DNA from: Syntrophomonas zehnderi OL-4
GTDB lineage: Bacteria; Bacillota; Syntrophomonadia; Syntrophomonadales; Syntrophomonadaceae
Reading direction: 5' to 3'
Assembly: GCF_000983115.1 (NCBI RefSeq)
Contig: NZ_CGIH01000020.1
Span: 1 to 64,000 of the forward strand
DNA: 64,000 nucleotides
Every line of letters starts with the position of its first letter. The first letter of the stretch is position 1. Below are positions 16,721 to 25,766 of this stretch, piece by piece. A model generated the notes under the pieces. The model was not told the origin of the DNA and searched no databases. It saw only the letters and a list, made by a program, of their open reading frames with translations. Position numbers and translations under genes: made by a program.

Positions 16721-16890
16721 CCTAAAGTATAATTCCATGGTTCTAAAGTCATTGGGTACGTTAGGAAACTAGCATGCCTCCCATTGTGGAAAGGAGAAGC
16801 CATACCAAAGGATGCTATTAAGAGGCAAGTCTACTTCCCTAGGCTTGTCTCTATTACTTACCCGACGTTCTTTTCGCCGGGTTTTTTCTT
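16721..16890 (+). ncRNA. Unassigned structured leader RNA, copy B, with terminator
   Basis: Core 16756-16796 repeats copy A (GTAC, hairpin with GGAAAC loop, GCCTCC, TGTGGAAAGGAG) with unchanged spacing. In the small hairpin one C-G pair of copy A becomes U-A here, a compensatory change. TAGCAT (16770-16775) can pair with ATGCTA (16812-16817). A second hairpin (AGGCAAG/CTTGTCT, 16823-16850) and then CCCGACG/CGCCGGG plus TTTTTT (16861-16887) form a convincing intrinsic terminator. The layout is that of a transcription-terminating riboswitch ahead of the GLUG protein gene. Confidence 0.6.
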
Positions 16891-19800
16891 TCCCAGTGAT
16901 AAATTCGGAAATAGACGCGGAGATGCTATTATAAATGCCGCAGATACAGAACATGCAGGGGTTTTGGCTGGATCTAATGATGGGACAATAGAAAATTGTT
17001 TGGTGGAAAATGCTGTTATTAATGGTAAAACAAATGTTGGAGGGTTAGTAGGAACTAATACTGGCAATATTTCATTTGTTGCTGTAAGCGGAAATATTAT
17101 GGGGAAAAGCCAAGTAGGCGGGATTGTAGGACAGATGACAAATGGTACATTAGATAGGGCAGCAGCAGCTGCTACTGTAACTGCGCAAAATGAGACCAGT
17201 GCAGAAAGTAGAGTTGGAGGAGTTATTGGATATTTAAAAAGAGGAGAAATTAGTAATAGTTTTTCTTTAGGTGGACCTATTACTGGTGCTAGCTCGACAG
17301 GCGGTTTTGTAGGTGAAGTAGATCAAAATGCTGCTATTATTACTAGCTATACTGCCAGCAGACCATACGGTGTAGAAGAAGCTGCTAACCGAGGTGCTTT
17401 TGTAGGTTTAGATAAAGGCGGAAATTATTCTAATTGTTACTATATCAGTTCGTTTGTAGAACGAGGTCGAACAGGAGTTACTAATATAGAATATGATGAA
17501 AAAAATAGAGCTAATCTGGTGGAACCTAATGGCGTAAATAATGTAAGAAAAAATTCTTCTATGGATATAAAAAACCGTGATTCTTATGAAGGCTTTGATT
17601 TTGATAAGATATGGACAATAGAAAGTGAATATGCCTCAGGTTACCCAGTAATAAGCGGAATGAGTGCCCATGGAACTTGTGTCGAAAACCCTATAGAAAT
17701 AAATACCTTAGAACAATTAAAAGCTATTCCTCATGTATCAGCATTACATTATAAGCTAATGGATTCTTTTGATTTAACTGATGCAGATTGGAGCCCTATT
17801 TACTACTTTGTAGGCAATTTTAATGGAAATGGGAAAACACTATCTAATATTACTGTTCAAGATGGTATTAGGGGTGGAGCTTTTAGCCTTATTACTAGTG
17901 GACGCATAACAGATTTAATAGTAGATGGAGCCCAACTGGAAAAGCCTTCTGATTTTGGCGATAGATCATTGTCGGGAATTGGGGTATTTGGGTCTCTATA
18001 CTATTCTTCTGCTGAGAATTGTATAGTTAAAAATATTACCTCATATGGTAGGCAATGTACGGCCGCCATGTTTGGAATAAGTGAAGTATCAAAAATAAAA
18101 AATTGTCATGTTTTAGATTCAAAAGTATATGGTGTGTATAAGGAGGATCCTAATTATATCGCCCATCCTATAGCAATAGGGGGATTAGTAGGACAAGTAT
18201 TTGATAATAACGAAATTAAAGGTTGTAGTGTAACGAATACCGAAATTATATGCGATATTTATCAAGATGGACGCAAAAAAGCTGATGAAATAGGTGGATT
18301 AATTGGAAGCATTTATCTGGCGTCAACTGTTGAAAATTGTCATGTTTATGGTGGTCAAGTAAAAGGTAATGTTGCAGTTGGAGGATTTCTTGGCGGTGCA
18401 GCCGGTAATGGTCCTACTATGATATCCAATTGTAGCAGTTCTGCATCAGTTGAAGGTTTTAGTAATACAGGAGGATTTGTTGGTGTTAGTGGAGGGACAA
18501 AAAATACATATAATATTAAATATACAAATTGCTTTGCTACAGGGGATGCAACTGCTCAATATATAGTAGGCGGTTTTACGGGGCTAGCAAGCGGAGGAGC
18601 TTATATATCTAATTGCTACGCTACAGGTAATGTCGAGGGTACTGGTTACTGGCCCAACAATGGAACTAGTGCAGCAGGTGGTTTTGTAGGTGAAGCATAC
18701 ATAGCAGCTTCCGTTACTGACTGTTATGCTACTGGCAATGTAGTTGCCCGTAAAGGCGGCGGTGGTTTTGTAGGTTCAAATGCAAATATTAGCTGTATGA
18801 TTGAATCAGAAAAAGAACCTATGATTAAAAGATGCTATGCTACCGGTAATGTAATGGCTACTGATTTATTTGGTGATAGTAAATCAGGTGGTTTTGTAGG
18901 TCATAATGGATTTGACAGTTCGACTATTATGGATTGTTATGCTACTGGTGATGTTAGCGGGTTCCAGTATGTGGGTGGATTTGCTGGGGAAATGGATTCA
19001 GCTAATGCGATTAATTGTTACACTACTAGTAAAGTAAGTACTTCTATAGAAGGGACTGCTGGTGGTTTTGCTGGAATCGCCCGCAGAAGTTATTATAGCC
19101 CTATTCGCTTTTTGAATTGTATTTTTGATAAAGATACAGCCGGAGTAGATATTGCTATTGCGAAAATTGACTCTAACGTTAAATTACCTAAGAATAGCGA
19201 ATTTGCTTGGCCTGATCCAAATTGGCCTGTTGATAACATTAAAGCATTTACATCTGAGCAAATGAATAATAAGGCATTATATAAAACTGAAGGACCATAC
19301 CAATATAAATCACCTATTACAAAAGAAATAGTAACTATACCTGTAGAATGGGATTTTGAAAGAGTATGGGCTATGGAAGACGAAGCTTCTCCCCCTTACT
19401 TGCAAGCACTTGGAAATGTTCATCTAATATCATTAAATGCAAATAAGAAAGTCATTGATATAGATGAAACCGCAGTAATTACTTTGACTGGACATGACTT
19501 AGCAGCAAAGGTGACTTGGGAAGTTACAGGCACAGGTAGCATCGAAAGTGAAACAAACAATTCTGTAACTATTAAAGCAACTGATAACGGAGTAATAACT
19601 GTAAGCGTATTAATTGATGGCATTAAGAAGAAGGATATTGAAATTGTAGCAGGAACCGGTGGAGAACAGGGAATTTCAGCAATATTTGTCACACCAGCAC
19701 CCCTTGCTGATGGGATGGCATATAACATCGATACAAAACCAACCCTTATTATTAAGTTTACTGAACCTATCGATGTTATATCCTTTAATAAACTAACTGA

Positions 19801-20395
19801 TCCGGTTAAATTAACAGGCTTTGCTAATAAAAAGATTGATGTGACTACAAGTTTTTCACAAAACAATACTTTACTGACAATCAAACCAAAAGATAAATTA
19901 CTAGACGGAACTGAACATATTATTTCCGTAGCTAAAGAGGTTAAAGGAACTAGTGGTAAAAATTTAAAGGGAATTACCGCTATGAGTTTTCTAACTAATA
20001 GTTTTGATGTCCCGATTGTTAGTGTGATGAAAGACGGTAAAAAAGCAAGTGAGTTAAAAGCTGGGCAAACGTATAATTTAAATGCAGAGTTTATTAATAA
20101 TATTCCTAATTTCGAGGAACATGATATTTACGAAACTGCCAATATTTATATTGTAGTAAGGCATGGTATGGGTGCAAGGGCAACCTACGGTGGAGACATA
20201 TTAACAAGTGTGGAAAAACCGCTTTCACTCTTAAATAAAGATGGTGCTGTAGCCGCTGTTGGTAGTGTCTCTACAGAATTTACACTTCCTGATGATGCAG
20301 CAGGTATTTTATATGTAGATATATATACCTGGGATAAAGAAAAAAAATTTGCTAAAGCATTACCTACTCATATCACTTATCAAATAGAAAAATAA
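16784..20395 (+). CDS. GLUG-repeat surface protein, apparently missing its N-terminus
   Basis: The frame encodes up to 1203 residues. About fifteen GLUG-type repeats (pattern GGFVG...I.NCYATG.V) fill roughly residues 60-770. A bacterial Ig-like domain follows (about 880-960), then a Big_5-type domain (about 965-1075) and a C-terminal beta domain. The first ~36 codons translate the leader RNA and terminator and are not credible protein. The GLUG pattern then begins mid-repeat, and no signal peptide or ribosome site is found in any frame. The gene is therefore probably 5'-truncated or wrongly joined, or it starts at an unrecognised internal codon. The body is AT-rich compared with neighbours. 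It likely acted as an adhesin-type surface protein. Confidence 0.7.
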   Translation: MWKGEAIPKDAIKRQVYFPRLVSITYPTFFSPGFFFPSDKFGNRRGDAIINAADTEHAGVLAGSNDGTIENCLVENAVINGKTNVGGLVGTNTGNISFVAVSGNIMGKSQVGGIVGQMTNGTLDRAAAAATVTAQNETSAESRVGGVIGYLKRGEISNSFSLGGPITGASSTGGFVGEVDQNAAIITSYTASRPYGVEEAANRGAFVGLDKGGNYSNCYYISSFVERGRTGVTNIEYDEKNRANLVEPNGVNNVRKNSSMDIKNRDSYEGFDFDKIWTIESEYASGYPVISGMSAHGTCVENPIEINTLEQLKAIPHVSALHYKLMDSFDLTDADWSPIYYFVGNFNGNGKTLSNITVQDGIRGGAFSLITSGRITDLIVDGAQLEKPSDFGDRSLSGIGVFGSLYYSSAENCIVKNITSYGRQCTAAMFGISEVSKIKNCHVLDSKVYGVYKEDPNYIAHPIAIGGLVGQVFDNNEIKGCSVTNTEIICDIYQDGRKKADEIGGLIGSIYLASTVENCHVYGGQVKGNVAVGGFLGGAAGNGPTMISNCSSSASVEGFSNTGGFVGVSGGTKNTYNIKYTNCFATGDATAQYIVGGFTGLASGGAYISNCYATGNVEGTGYWPNNGTSAAGGFVGEAYIAASVTDCYATGNVVARKGGGGFVGSNANISCMIESEKEPMIKRCYATGNVMATDLFGDSKSGGFVGHNGFDSSTIMDCYATGDVSGFQYVGGFAGEMDSANAINCYTTSKVSTSIEGTAGGFAGIARRSYYSPIRFLNCIFDKDTAGVDIAIAKIDSNVKLPKNSEFAWPDPNWPVDNIKAFTSEQMNNKALYKTEGPYQYKSPITKEIVTIPVEWDFERVWAMEDEASPPYLQALGNVHLISLNANKKVIDIDETAVITLTGHDLAAKVTWEVTGTGSIESETNNSVTIKATDNGVITVSVLIDGIKKKDIEIVAGTGGEQGISAIFVTPAPLADGMAYNIDTKPTLIIKFTEPIDVISFNKLTDPVKLTGFANKKIDVTTSFSQNNTLLTIKPKDKLLDGTEHIISVAKEVKGTSGKNLKGITAMSFLTNSFDVPIVSVMKDGKKASELKAGQTYNLNAEFINNIPNFEEHDIYETANIYIVVRHGMGARATYGGDILTSVEKPLSLLNKDGAVAAVGSVSTEFTLPDDAAGILYVDIYTWDKEKKFAKALPTHITYQIEK

Positions 20396-20421
20396 GCAGC
20401 AAAATCGTGGAGGTATGAGAA

Positions 20422-22272
20422 ATGATTAATATTATTAGTGGCCAAAAAAAATGGGGCTTTTTATTTGCGATAGTTATATCCATTGCTCTTAGTTTGGGAA
20501 CTCTAAGTCCAGCATTTGCTGCGGTTGATGTCACTTTTACCACAAACGGAGCTAAGGGAAATTATATCCCTGGCTCCTCCTTAATGGTTTTTGGAAAGGT
20601 TGATAACCAAGGGATTGGGGTGCCTGCTACAAGCACCTTCATTGAAGCTGATATTAATGGCAGAAATATTTTTTATGGCCCCGTAAAAACTGATGGTAAT
20701 GGGTATTTTAAGACGGGATTTAATATACCCATTTCCTCTGTAGTAGGACAAACATTGACTATAACTATTAACAATAACCAAAAACAACAATATGTAATTA
20801 AGGATCGCAATCAAATAATAAATGATGAAAGTAAGAATCCTTTTGATCTGGTGGGTTTTACTGCAGTTGGATATCTGGAGGGACAAGCGGCAAAGGAGAT
20901 TCTTTCTAGTACAAGCGAATTAGGGCTTGTATTTACAAAGAACGTAAACTATTTTAAAAATAGCAGTGCAGCTGAGGAATTGCAATATATAGGTGCTATT
21001 GATAAAAATGCAGATTGTTTTACATTGTATGAAGCAGGGCAAAGAGTGCCTATCTATGTTGATTTGTTAAATAGTGGTGGGGATGAGGTAATACCATATA
21101 CTAATAGGGTCAACGGTAATCCTCAGTATACTGAGGCCAAAAGATTAATTAAGATAAAGCCCGTTAATGGGTTAAAGCCTGATACAGAATATAAACTTTA
21201 TATTAGAAAAGATTTAGTAAGCAATAGTAGTGTTCCGCTAGAAAAGGATATTGTTGTAAATTACAAAACTGCAAGTGCGGAAAAAGAAAAAATAGTTGGC
21301 GGAGGTGGTGCTAAGATTCCAGTAGCTGATGAAACTATTTCTACTAGCGGTGGAAGGATAAGTGAAACAGGTGTTACTATTATTATTCCTGCAAATGCTA
21401 CCAAAGATAAAATTAAAGTTACTATAGAAAAACTGCTTGAACCTGAAACCTTACCTATTGCTCAAGGTAGCAAATTAGTCAGTGATGTATTCGAAATCTT
21501 AAAAGACAAGTCGGGAGATTTTAGTAAACCAGTAACAATATCGTTGAATTTCGATAAATCAAAGGTAGATATCACTAAACACGATTTGACTATTTGTTAT
21601 ATTGGCGAAGCAGATAATAATTGGATTCCATTAGATAATATCAAAATTGATTGGGATAAAAGTGTAGTGAGTGGTGAAGTTTCTCATTTTACTAAGTTTG
21701 CGGTTATAGTTACTGAAAAAGGAGAATTAGGGGATAAAGGTGAACAAATAAATCTTAGCGACATTAGGGATCACTGGGCAGAGAAAAATATCGCCGAATT
21801 AGTAGCTACTGGAGCAATCGCAGGATATCCGGACGGTACCTTTAAACCGGACAACACCATCACCCGAGCAGAATTTTCTTCTATCCTTGTTAAGGCATTT
21901 AAGCTGGAGACTAAGAGCGGTAAAGTGTTTAACGATACTATCGGACACTGGGGCAAGGATTATATAAGTACCGCAGCAGCTCACGGAATAGTTAGCGGCT
22001 ACAGTGACAACGCCTTTGGCCCGGATGATTCTATTACCCGGGAACAGATGGCAGTGATGATAGTTAAGGCTGCCAAACTGTCAGATACCCTGGAAGGAAA
22101 AACTTTTGCAGATGGTAATAAGGTTTCCGCTTGGGCCCAAAATGCAGTGGTTACGACCCACGAAAAGAATATTATCAGCGGCTATCCCGACAACACCTTC
22201 CAGCCTAAAAAAAATGCTACCAGAGCCGAAGCCGCTACGGTGATTATTAAAAGCCTGAAACATGTGTTTTGA
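20422..22272 (+). CDS. S-layer homology (SLH) protein with Ig-like and ZU5-like domains
   Basis: This 616-residue exported protein has a signal peptide (WGFLFAIVISIALSLGTLSPAFA, cleaved near residue 34), a carboxypeptidase-regulatory-like beta domain (35-130), an SbsA-type Ig domain with a CFTLY motif (about 160-285), a ZU5-like domain (about 300-435), and three SLH domains (about 447-616). SLH domains bind pyruvylated secondary wall polymer and anchor it to the cell wall. The gene starts 26 bp after the GLUG gene, with GGAGGTATGAG upstream. The SLH part uses noticeably more G/C-ending codons than the AT-rich front, pointing to domain acquisition. Confidence 0.88.
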   Translation: MINIISGQKKWGFLFAIVISIALSLGTLSPAFAAVDVTFTTNGAKGNYIPGSSLMVFGKVDNQGIGVPATSTFIEADINGRNIFYGPVKTDGNGYFKTGFNIPISSVVGQTLTITINNNQKQQYVIKDRNQIINDESKNPFDLVGFTAVGYLEGQAAKEILSSTSELGLVFTKNVNYFKNSSAAEELQYIGAIDKNADCFTLYEAGQRVPIYVDLLNSGGDEVIPYTNRVNGNPQYTEAKRLIKIKPVNGLKPDTEYKLYIRKDLVSNSSVPLEKDIVVNYKTASAEKEKIVGGGGAKIPVADETISTSGGRISETGVTIIIPANATKDKIKVTIEKLLEPETLPIAQGSKLVSDVFEILKDKSGDFSKPVTISLNFDKSKVDITKHDLTICYIGEADNNWIPLDNIKIDWDKSVVSGEVSHFTKFAVIVTEKGELGDKGEQINLSDIRDHWAEKNIAELVATGAIAGYPDGTFKPDNTITRAEFSSILVKAFKLETKSGKVFNDTIGHWGKDYISTAAAHGIVSGYSDNAFGPDDSITREQMAVMIVKAAKLSDTLEGKTFADGNKVSAWAQNAVVTTHEKNIISGYPDNTFQPKKNATRAEAATVIIKSLKHVF

Positions 22273-22311
22273 TTCGGAGGAATATTAACCTAATAAAATA
22301 ATTGTAATTCA

Positions 22312-22351
22312 GGAGGCCTATCCTATATACTATGGGTTAGGCTTCTTTTTT
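22312..22351 (+). terminator. Intrinsic terminator after the SLH gene
   Basis: GAGGCCTATCC pairs with GGGTTAGGCTTC across a short loop, followed by a run of six T. It closes the GLUG-SLH unit 40 bp after the stop. Confidence 0.75.
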
Positions 22352-22399
22352 AGCTGTATTAATATTGTGGACAATAGTCCAAGGGAGTTTTTTATTTAT

Positions 22400-23821
22400 A
22401 TGGATCGTTCAGAGCAGATGCTTGAACAAAGCGTAGGTAAATTGTTATGGAGTTTTTCCTTGCCGACTATAGTCGGCATGCTGGTCAATTCACTATATAA
22501 TGTTATAGCCCGGATATTTGTAGGCCGGGGGATAGGATTCCTGGCCATAGCCGCGACTACGGTTGCCTTTCCCATTATGATTTTATTAATGGCGGTGTCT
22601 CTATTAATCGGGGTGGGTGCTACCGCTTTGATTTCGATTAAGTTAGGCGAGCAAAAGAAAGATGAGGCGGAGAAGGTAGCAGGAAATGCTATGACCATGT
22701 TAATCCTTTTGCCCGCAATCTTATCAGTATTATTCCTGTTGTTTACCGAACCGATTTTGATTATTTTTGGAGCCAGTGCAGAAGTACTTCCTTTTGCTCG
22801 TGATTTTACGCAAATAATCATGCTGGGGTCGGTATTTGGCTCAGTTAGCATGGGTATGAACAACTTCATCAGGGCTGAAGGTAATCCCAAAATGTCCATG
22901 TATACTCAGATATTGGGGGCAGTAGTTAGTATAGCATTAAACTATGTATTCATTTTTAAATTCCACTGGGGGATCAAAGGATCAGCACTGGCTATTATAT
23001 TGGCTCAATTAGTTTCGGCTATCTGGGTATTAAGCTATTTCTTTACCGGTCGAAGCTTGATTAAAATCCGTTGGCAAAACCTAAAGCCAAGTCGTCCCGT
23101 ATTGGGCAGTATAATGGCGATTGGTTTCGCCCCTTTTGCCATGCAATTGGCTTCCAGTATCCAGCAGCTCATACTAAACAAGACCTTGATGTTTTATGGG
23201 GGAGACACGGCTCTGGCGGCCATCGGCATCTTAATGAGTATATCCACCTTGCTGTTTATGCCGGTATTGGGTCTTAGTCAGGGTGCGCAACCTATTATTG
23301 GTTTTAATTATGGAGCCGGCCAATATAAACGGGTGCGTGAAACCTGGAAAATAGCGGTTTTGGCTGGTACGGGCATTGCGCTAGCGGGATTCCTGGCTAT
23401 TAATATTTGGCCGGTTCAGTTGGTAGAGTTGTTTAGTAAAGGTGATACTGCACTTACTGCCATGACCGTTCATGCCATGATAATCTTTTTTGCCCTCTTG
23501 CCGGTGCTGGGTTTTCAGATTACCAGCTCTATTTACTTTCAGGCCGTAGGCAAGGCCAAACAGGCCGCAGTTCTTAGCCTATCCCGCCAGTTCTTGATTT
23601 TTATTCCTCTGCTGCTGATATTGCCGCATTTTTGGGGAGTTGACGGGGTATGGAGGACAGCGCCTATTTCAGACGGTTTGTCGGCGTTGTTAACCGCTGC
23701 CTTTATATATGTGGAAATGAAAAGACTGAGTTTGACAAATTCCGAGCAAGGCTGCGAGGATGGAGAGGAAGAAAGCGGTTCAAGGGAGAATTCGCCCGTA
23801 TCAAGGCAAAAGGCGTGGTAG
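22400..23821 (+). CDS. MATE family efflux transporter
   Basis: This 473-residue MATE exporter has twelve membrane segments. The family start GKLLWSFSLPTIVGMLVNSLYNVIARIFVG and the mid-protein GLSQGAQPIIGFNYGAGQY (repeat of the first half in segment 7-8) are both diagnostic. It expels cationic drugs or metabolites using Na+ or H+ gradients. GTG 22367 would add eleven residues; ATG 22400 gives the normal N-terminus although AAGGGAG is twelve bases away. The C-terminal 40 residues are polar and gene-specific. Confidence 0.88.
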   Translation: MDRSEQMLEQSVGKLLWSFSLPTIVGMLVNSLYNVIARIFVGRGIGFLAIAATTVAFPIMILLMAVSLLIGVGATALISIKLGEQKKDEAEKVAGNAMTMLILLPAILSVLFLLFTEPILIIFGASAEVLPFARDFTQIIMLGSVFGSVSMGMNNFIRAEGNPKMSMYTQILGAVVSIALNYVFIFKFHWGIKGSALAIILAQLVSAIWVLSYFFTGRSLIKIRWQNLKPSRPVLGSIMAIGFAPFAMQLASSIQQLILNKTLMFYGGDTALAAIGILMSISTLLFMPVLGLSQGAQPIIGFNYGAGQYKRVRETWKIAVLAGTGIALAGFLAINIWPVQLVELFSKGDTALTAMTVHAMIIFFALLPVLGFQITSSIYFQAVGKAKQAAVLSLSRQFLIFIPLLLILPHFWGVDGVWRTAPISDGLSALLTAAFIYVEMKRLSLTNSEQGCEDGEEESGSRENSPVSRQKAW

Positions 23822-24134
23822 AAGTATATTTACAATTATGTTATATTGTCCGCAAGGCTTGGATATTGAATCAAGAATGGTCGCAGCTACTGAAGAAAAT
23901 AGGCTGGCATTCTAAGATGCCGCAGGCGATGAAGGATCTTTTTAGAAAAGCGGTAATATATCATACGCCCCTCAAAATTTCCCTGCGGTCGCAATTAAGG
24001 CAGCACCCTTCGGGCACAACGGATGCTCCCTGCGGTCGCAATTAAGGCAGCCATGAATGTCGGGAACACTTTTTCATTAGCTACGGGCCGTTTCCCTACC
24101 TCTAATATGCATGGAACTGACAGGAGGAACAATC
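23822..24134. other. Intergenic stretch with two copies of an inverted dispersed repeat
   Basis: CCCTGCGGTCGCAATTAAGG occurs at 23981-24000 and 24028-24047, the second copy preceded by ACAACGGATGCT. The same sequence, inverted, makes up the tandem repeat at 46073-46165. A 131-codon frame across this region overlaps MATE and the repeats and is not believed. Confidence 0.55.
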
Positions 24135-25004
24135 ATGAAAAAGTTTATTTCCGTATTAATAATGAGTTGTTTTCTATTAACCATATCTCCCATATCTGCC
24201 TTGGCGGGATATGGGGAAGTGGTAAGCCTGGGCAACGATTTGACTACGAGCCAGCAAAATCAGGTATTGCAGTTGTTCGGGGTCGATGCAGACAAGGCCA
24301 AGATTATAAAGGTAACCAACCAGGAGATGCGCCAATATTTAGAAGGTGTAGCCACTGAAAAGCAATTAGGTACAAAAGCTATTTCTTCAGCATATATTAA
24401 GCCAGCAGATAAAGGGGAAGGCATAAGTGTAACCACATATAATATTTATTGGGTAACTGAGGAGATGTATAAAAATGCTCTGGTAACTGCGGGCATAGAA
24501 GATGCCGAGGTTATCGTGGCAGCACCTTTTCAAGTATCAGGGGCTTCGGCACTTACCGGTATTATGAAAGCCTTTGAAACTGCCACCGGTAAAAAACTTA
24601 ATGAAAGTGCGAAAAAGGCAGCTAATGAAGAATTAGTAGTTACGGGCGAATTAGGCAATGAAATCGGTTCCGATGAAGCGGCTGAGCTCATTAATAATGT
24701 TAAAAAAGAAGTAGTTAAACAAAAAATAAAAGATCCGGAAGATATTTTGGAATTGATCAAGCGGATTGCCCAGGAACAAGGAATAGAACTTACTGATCAA
24801 CAGGTTCAGCGGATAGCAGAACTTATGCAAAAAATAAGTCAACTCGATTTGAAGAAGCTAAGTAAACAACTAGATCAGATAAATCTGAACCTGGACGATA
24901 TTAAAAAAGCCGTTGATGAAAATCAGGCAACAACCAATAAAATATTAAGTGCCCTAAATGAATTTTTCGACTGGATAAAGGATAAAATCAACGCCTTATT
25001 CTAG
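24135..25004 (+). CDS. DUF1002 (YpuA-like) secreted protein
   Basis: This 289-residue exported protein resembles Bacillus YpuA (DUF1002). A signal peptide (residues 1-24, ending ALAG) is followed by VSLGNDLTTSQQNQVLQLFGVD, typical of the family, and by SSAYIKPADKGEGISVTTYNIYWVT. The last 110 residues are helical with a likely coiled coil (LDLKKLSKQLDQINLNLDDIKKAVDEN). ATG 24135 sits behind AGGAGGAAC; the upstream ATG 24111 would place the signal peptide too far in. Function is unknown in all relatives I recall. Confidence 0.8.
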   Translation: MKKFISVLIMSCFLLTISPISALAGYGEVVSLGNDLTTSQQNQVLQLFGVDADKAKIIKVTNQEMRQYLEGVATEKQLGTKAISSAYIKPADKGEGISVTTYNIYWVTEEMYKNALVTAGIEDAEVIVAAPFQVSGASALTGIMKAFETATGKKLNESAKKAANEELVVTGELGNEIGSDEAAELINNVKKEVVKQKIKDPEDILELIKRIAQEQGIELTDQQVQRIAELMQKISQLDLKKLSKQLDQINLNLDDIKKAVDENQATTNKILSALNEFFDWIKDKINALF

Positions 25005-25029
25005 TCCAAAATAGATTTTTAGTAGATAC

Positions 25030-25170
25030 AGACCACACGCAGCTGCCTTGATATCGACCCGCTACACAGCCGGGAACTAACCCGCTCAAGGTCGGGGCGA
25101 GTGCCGGGCGCTGCAGACGTTACCTTGTGGAAACTATTTGGGTTGTGGCCCCCGGCCTGGGGGGTAACAA
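25030..25170. other. GC-rich, foldable intergenic segment
   Basis: This patch is much richer in G+C than its surroundings and contains complementary pieces: CCTTGA with TCAAGG, CGGG-AACTAA-CCCG (25071-25084), and GTTACC (25119-25124) with GGTAAC (25164-25169) around a CCCCGG/CTGGGG stem. It contains none of the hallmark motifs of RNase P RNA, SRP RNA, tmRNA or T-box leaders. A non-coding RNA is possible but unproven. Confidence 0.3.
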
Positions 25171-25299
25171 AATTATCTATTAATGCTGCAGATTAACTGA
25201 TTCTAAAATAAAGACCGACTTTACCTGGAGTAAAAAAAGTTTATCTGGTATAATAAAGACAAATATAAAAGGCCTTCCAAAACTGGAGCCTTACCTAAC

Positions 25300-25330
25300 G
25301 GCAAATATTTTCCAAGCGCAAATATTTGCC
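25300..25330. repeat. Inverted repeat GGCAAATATTT
   Basis: Perfect 11-bp arms GGCAAATATTT and AAATATTTGCC flank a 9-nt spacer, upstream of the small zinc-finger gene. It could be an operator or a weak terminator; no T-run follows. Confidence 0.45.
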
Positions 25331-25456
25331 CCAAGGACGGATTGTGCGGGTTGGTATTCCGGGCCACGATATGATTGTACGATTAGTTTTAAACAAAAAA
25401 TGGTTATGGTCTAAGAAAACGTCACCCTCCGGGTGCTAATGAAAGGGGAGATGTTC

Positions 25457-25636
25457 ATGAAAACCATGACTGCTTTTGAAAAACAGCTTCAAATTGAAAA
25501 GAAAAACCGAATTGCTAAAACACATTGTAAAATTTGCAAAAACTTAATCGGTAATAAACCCTATGTCGTATTTGAAGAGAGGTATTTTCATGCTATCTGT
25601 CTAAATAGTAAACCAAACATAAAAATCAATTCCTAA
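25457..25636 (+). CDS. Small zinc-finger-like protein
   Basis: This is a 59-residue protein with HCKIC...HAICL: a Cys-x2-Cys pair and a His-x2-Cys pair sixteen residues apart, the ligand arrangement of a treble-clef zinc finger. The front is a charged helix (AFEKQLQIEKKNRI). ATG 25457 is 6 bp after AAAGGGGAG; upstream in-frame starts lie in or before that site. A strong terminator follows at 25724. An 11-bp inverted repeat (CGGGCCACGAT near 25362, ATCGTGGCCCG near 25678) brackets the gene. Nucleic-acid or protein binding is possible; no specific role is claimed. Confidence 0.6.
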   Translation: MKTMTAFEKQLQIEKKNRIAKTHCKICKNLIGNKPYVVFEERYFHAICLNSKPNIKINS

Positions 25637-25723
25637 AATGGCAATATGCAAAAGCATAACCCAACCCAACTTTTACTATCGTGGCCCGTCCGCCGCCTGA
25701 ATAAAGTCATAGGAATAGTTGAC

Positions 25724-25766
25724 AACACCTCCAATCTGGAGTAAATCGGATTGGAGGTGTTTTTAT
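25724..25766 (+). terminator. Strong intrinsic terminator after the zinc-finger gene
   Basis: Perfect 13-bp arms AACACCTCCAATC and GATTGGAGGTGTT enclose a 12-nt loop and run into TTTT. Confidence 0.85.

Noticed and set aside
23650-24045. 131-codon frame overlapping the MATE end and the following repeats
   Set aside because: It overlaps MATE by 170 bp, contains the dispersed repeats, and resembles no family.
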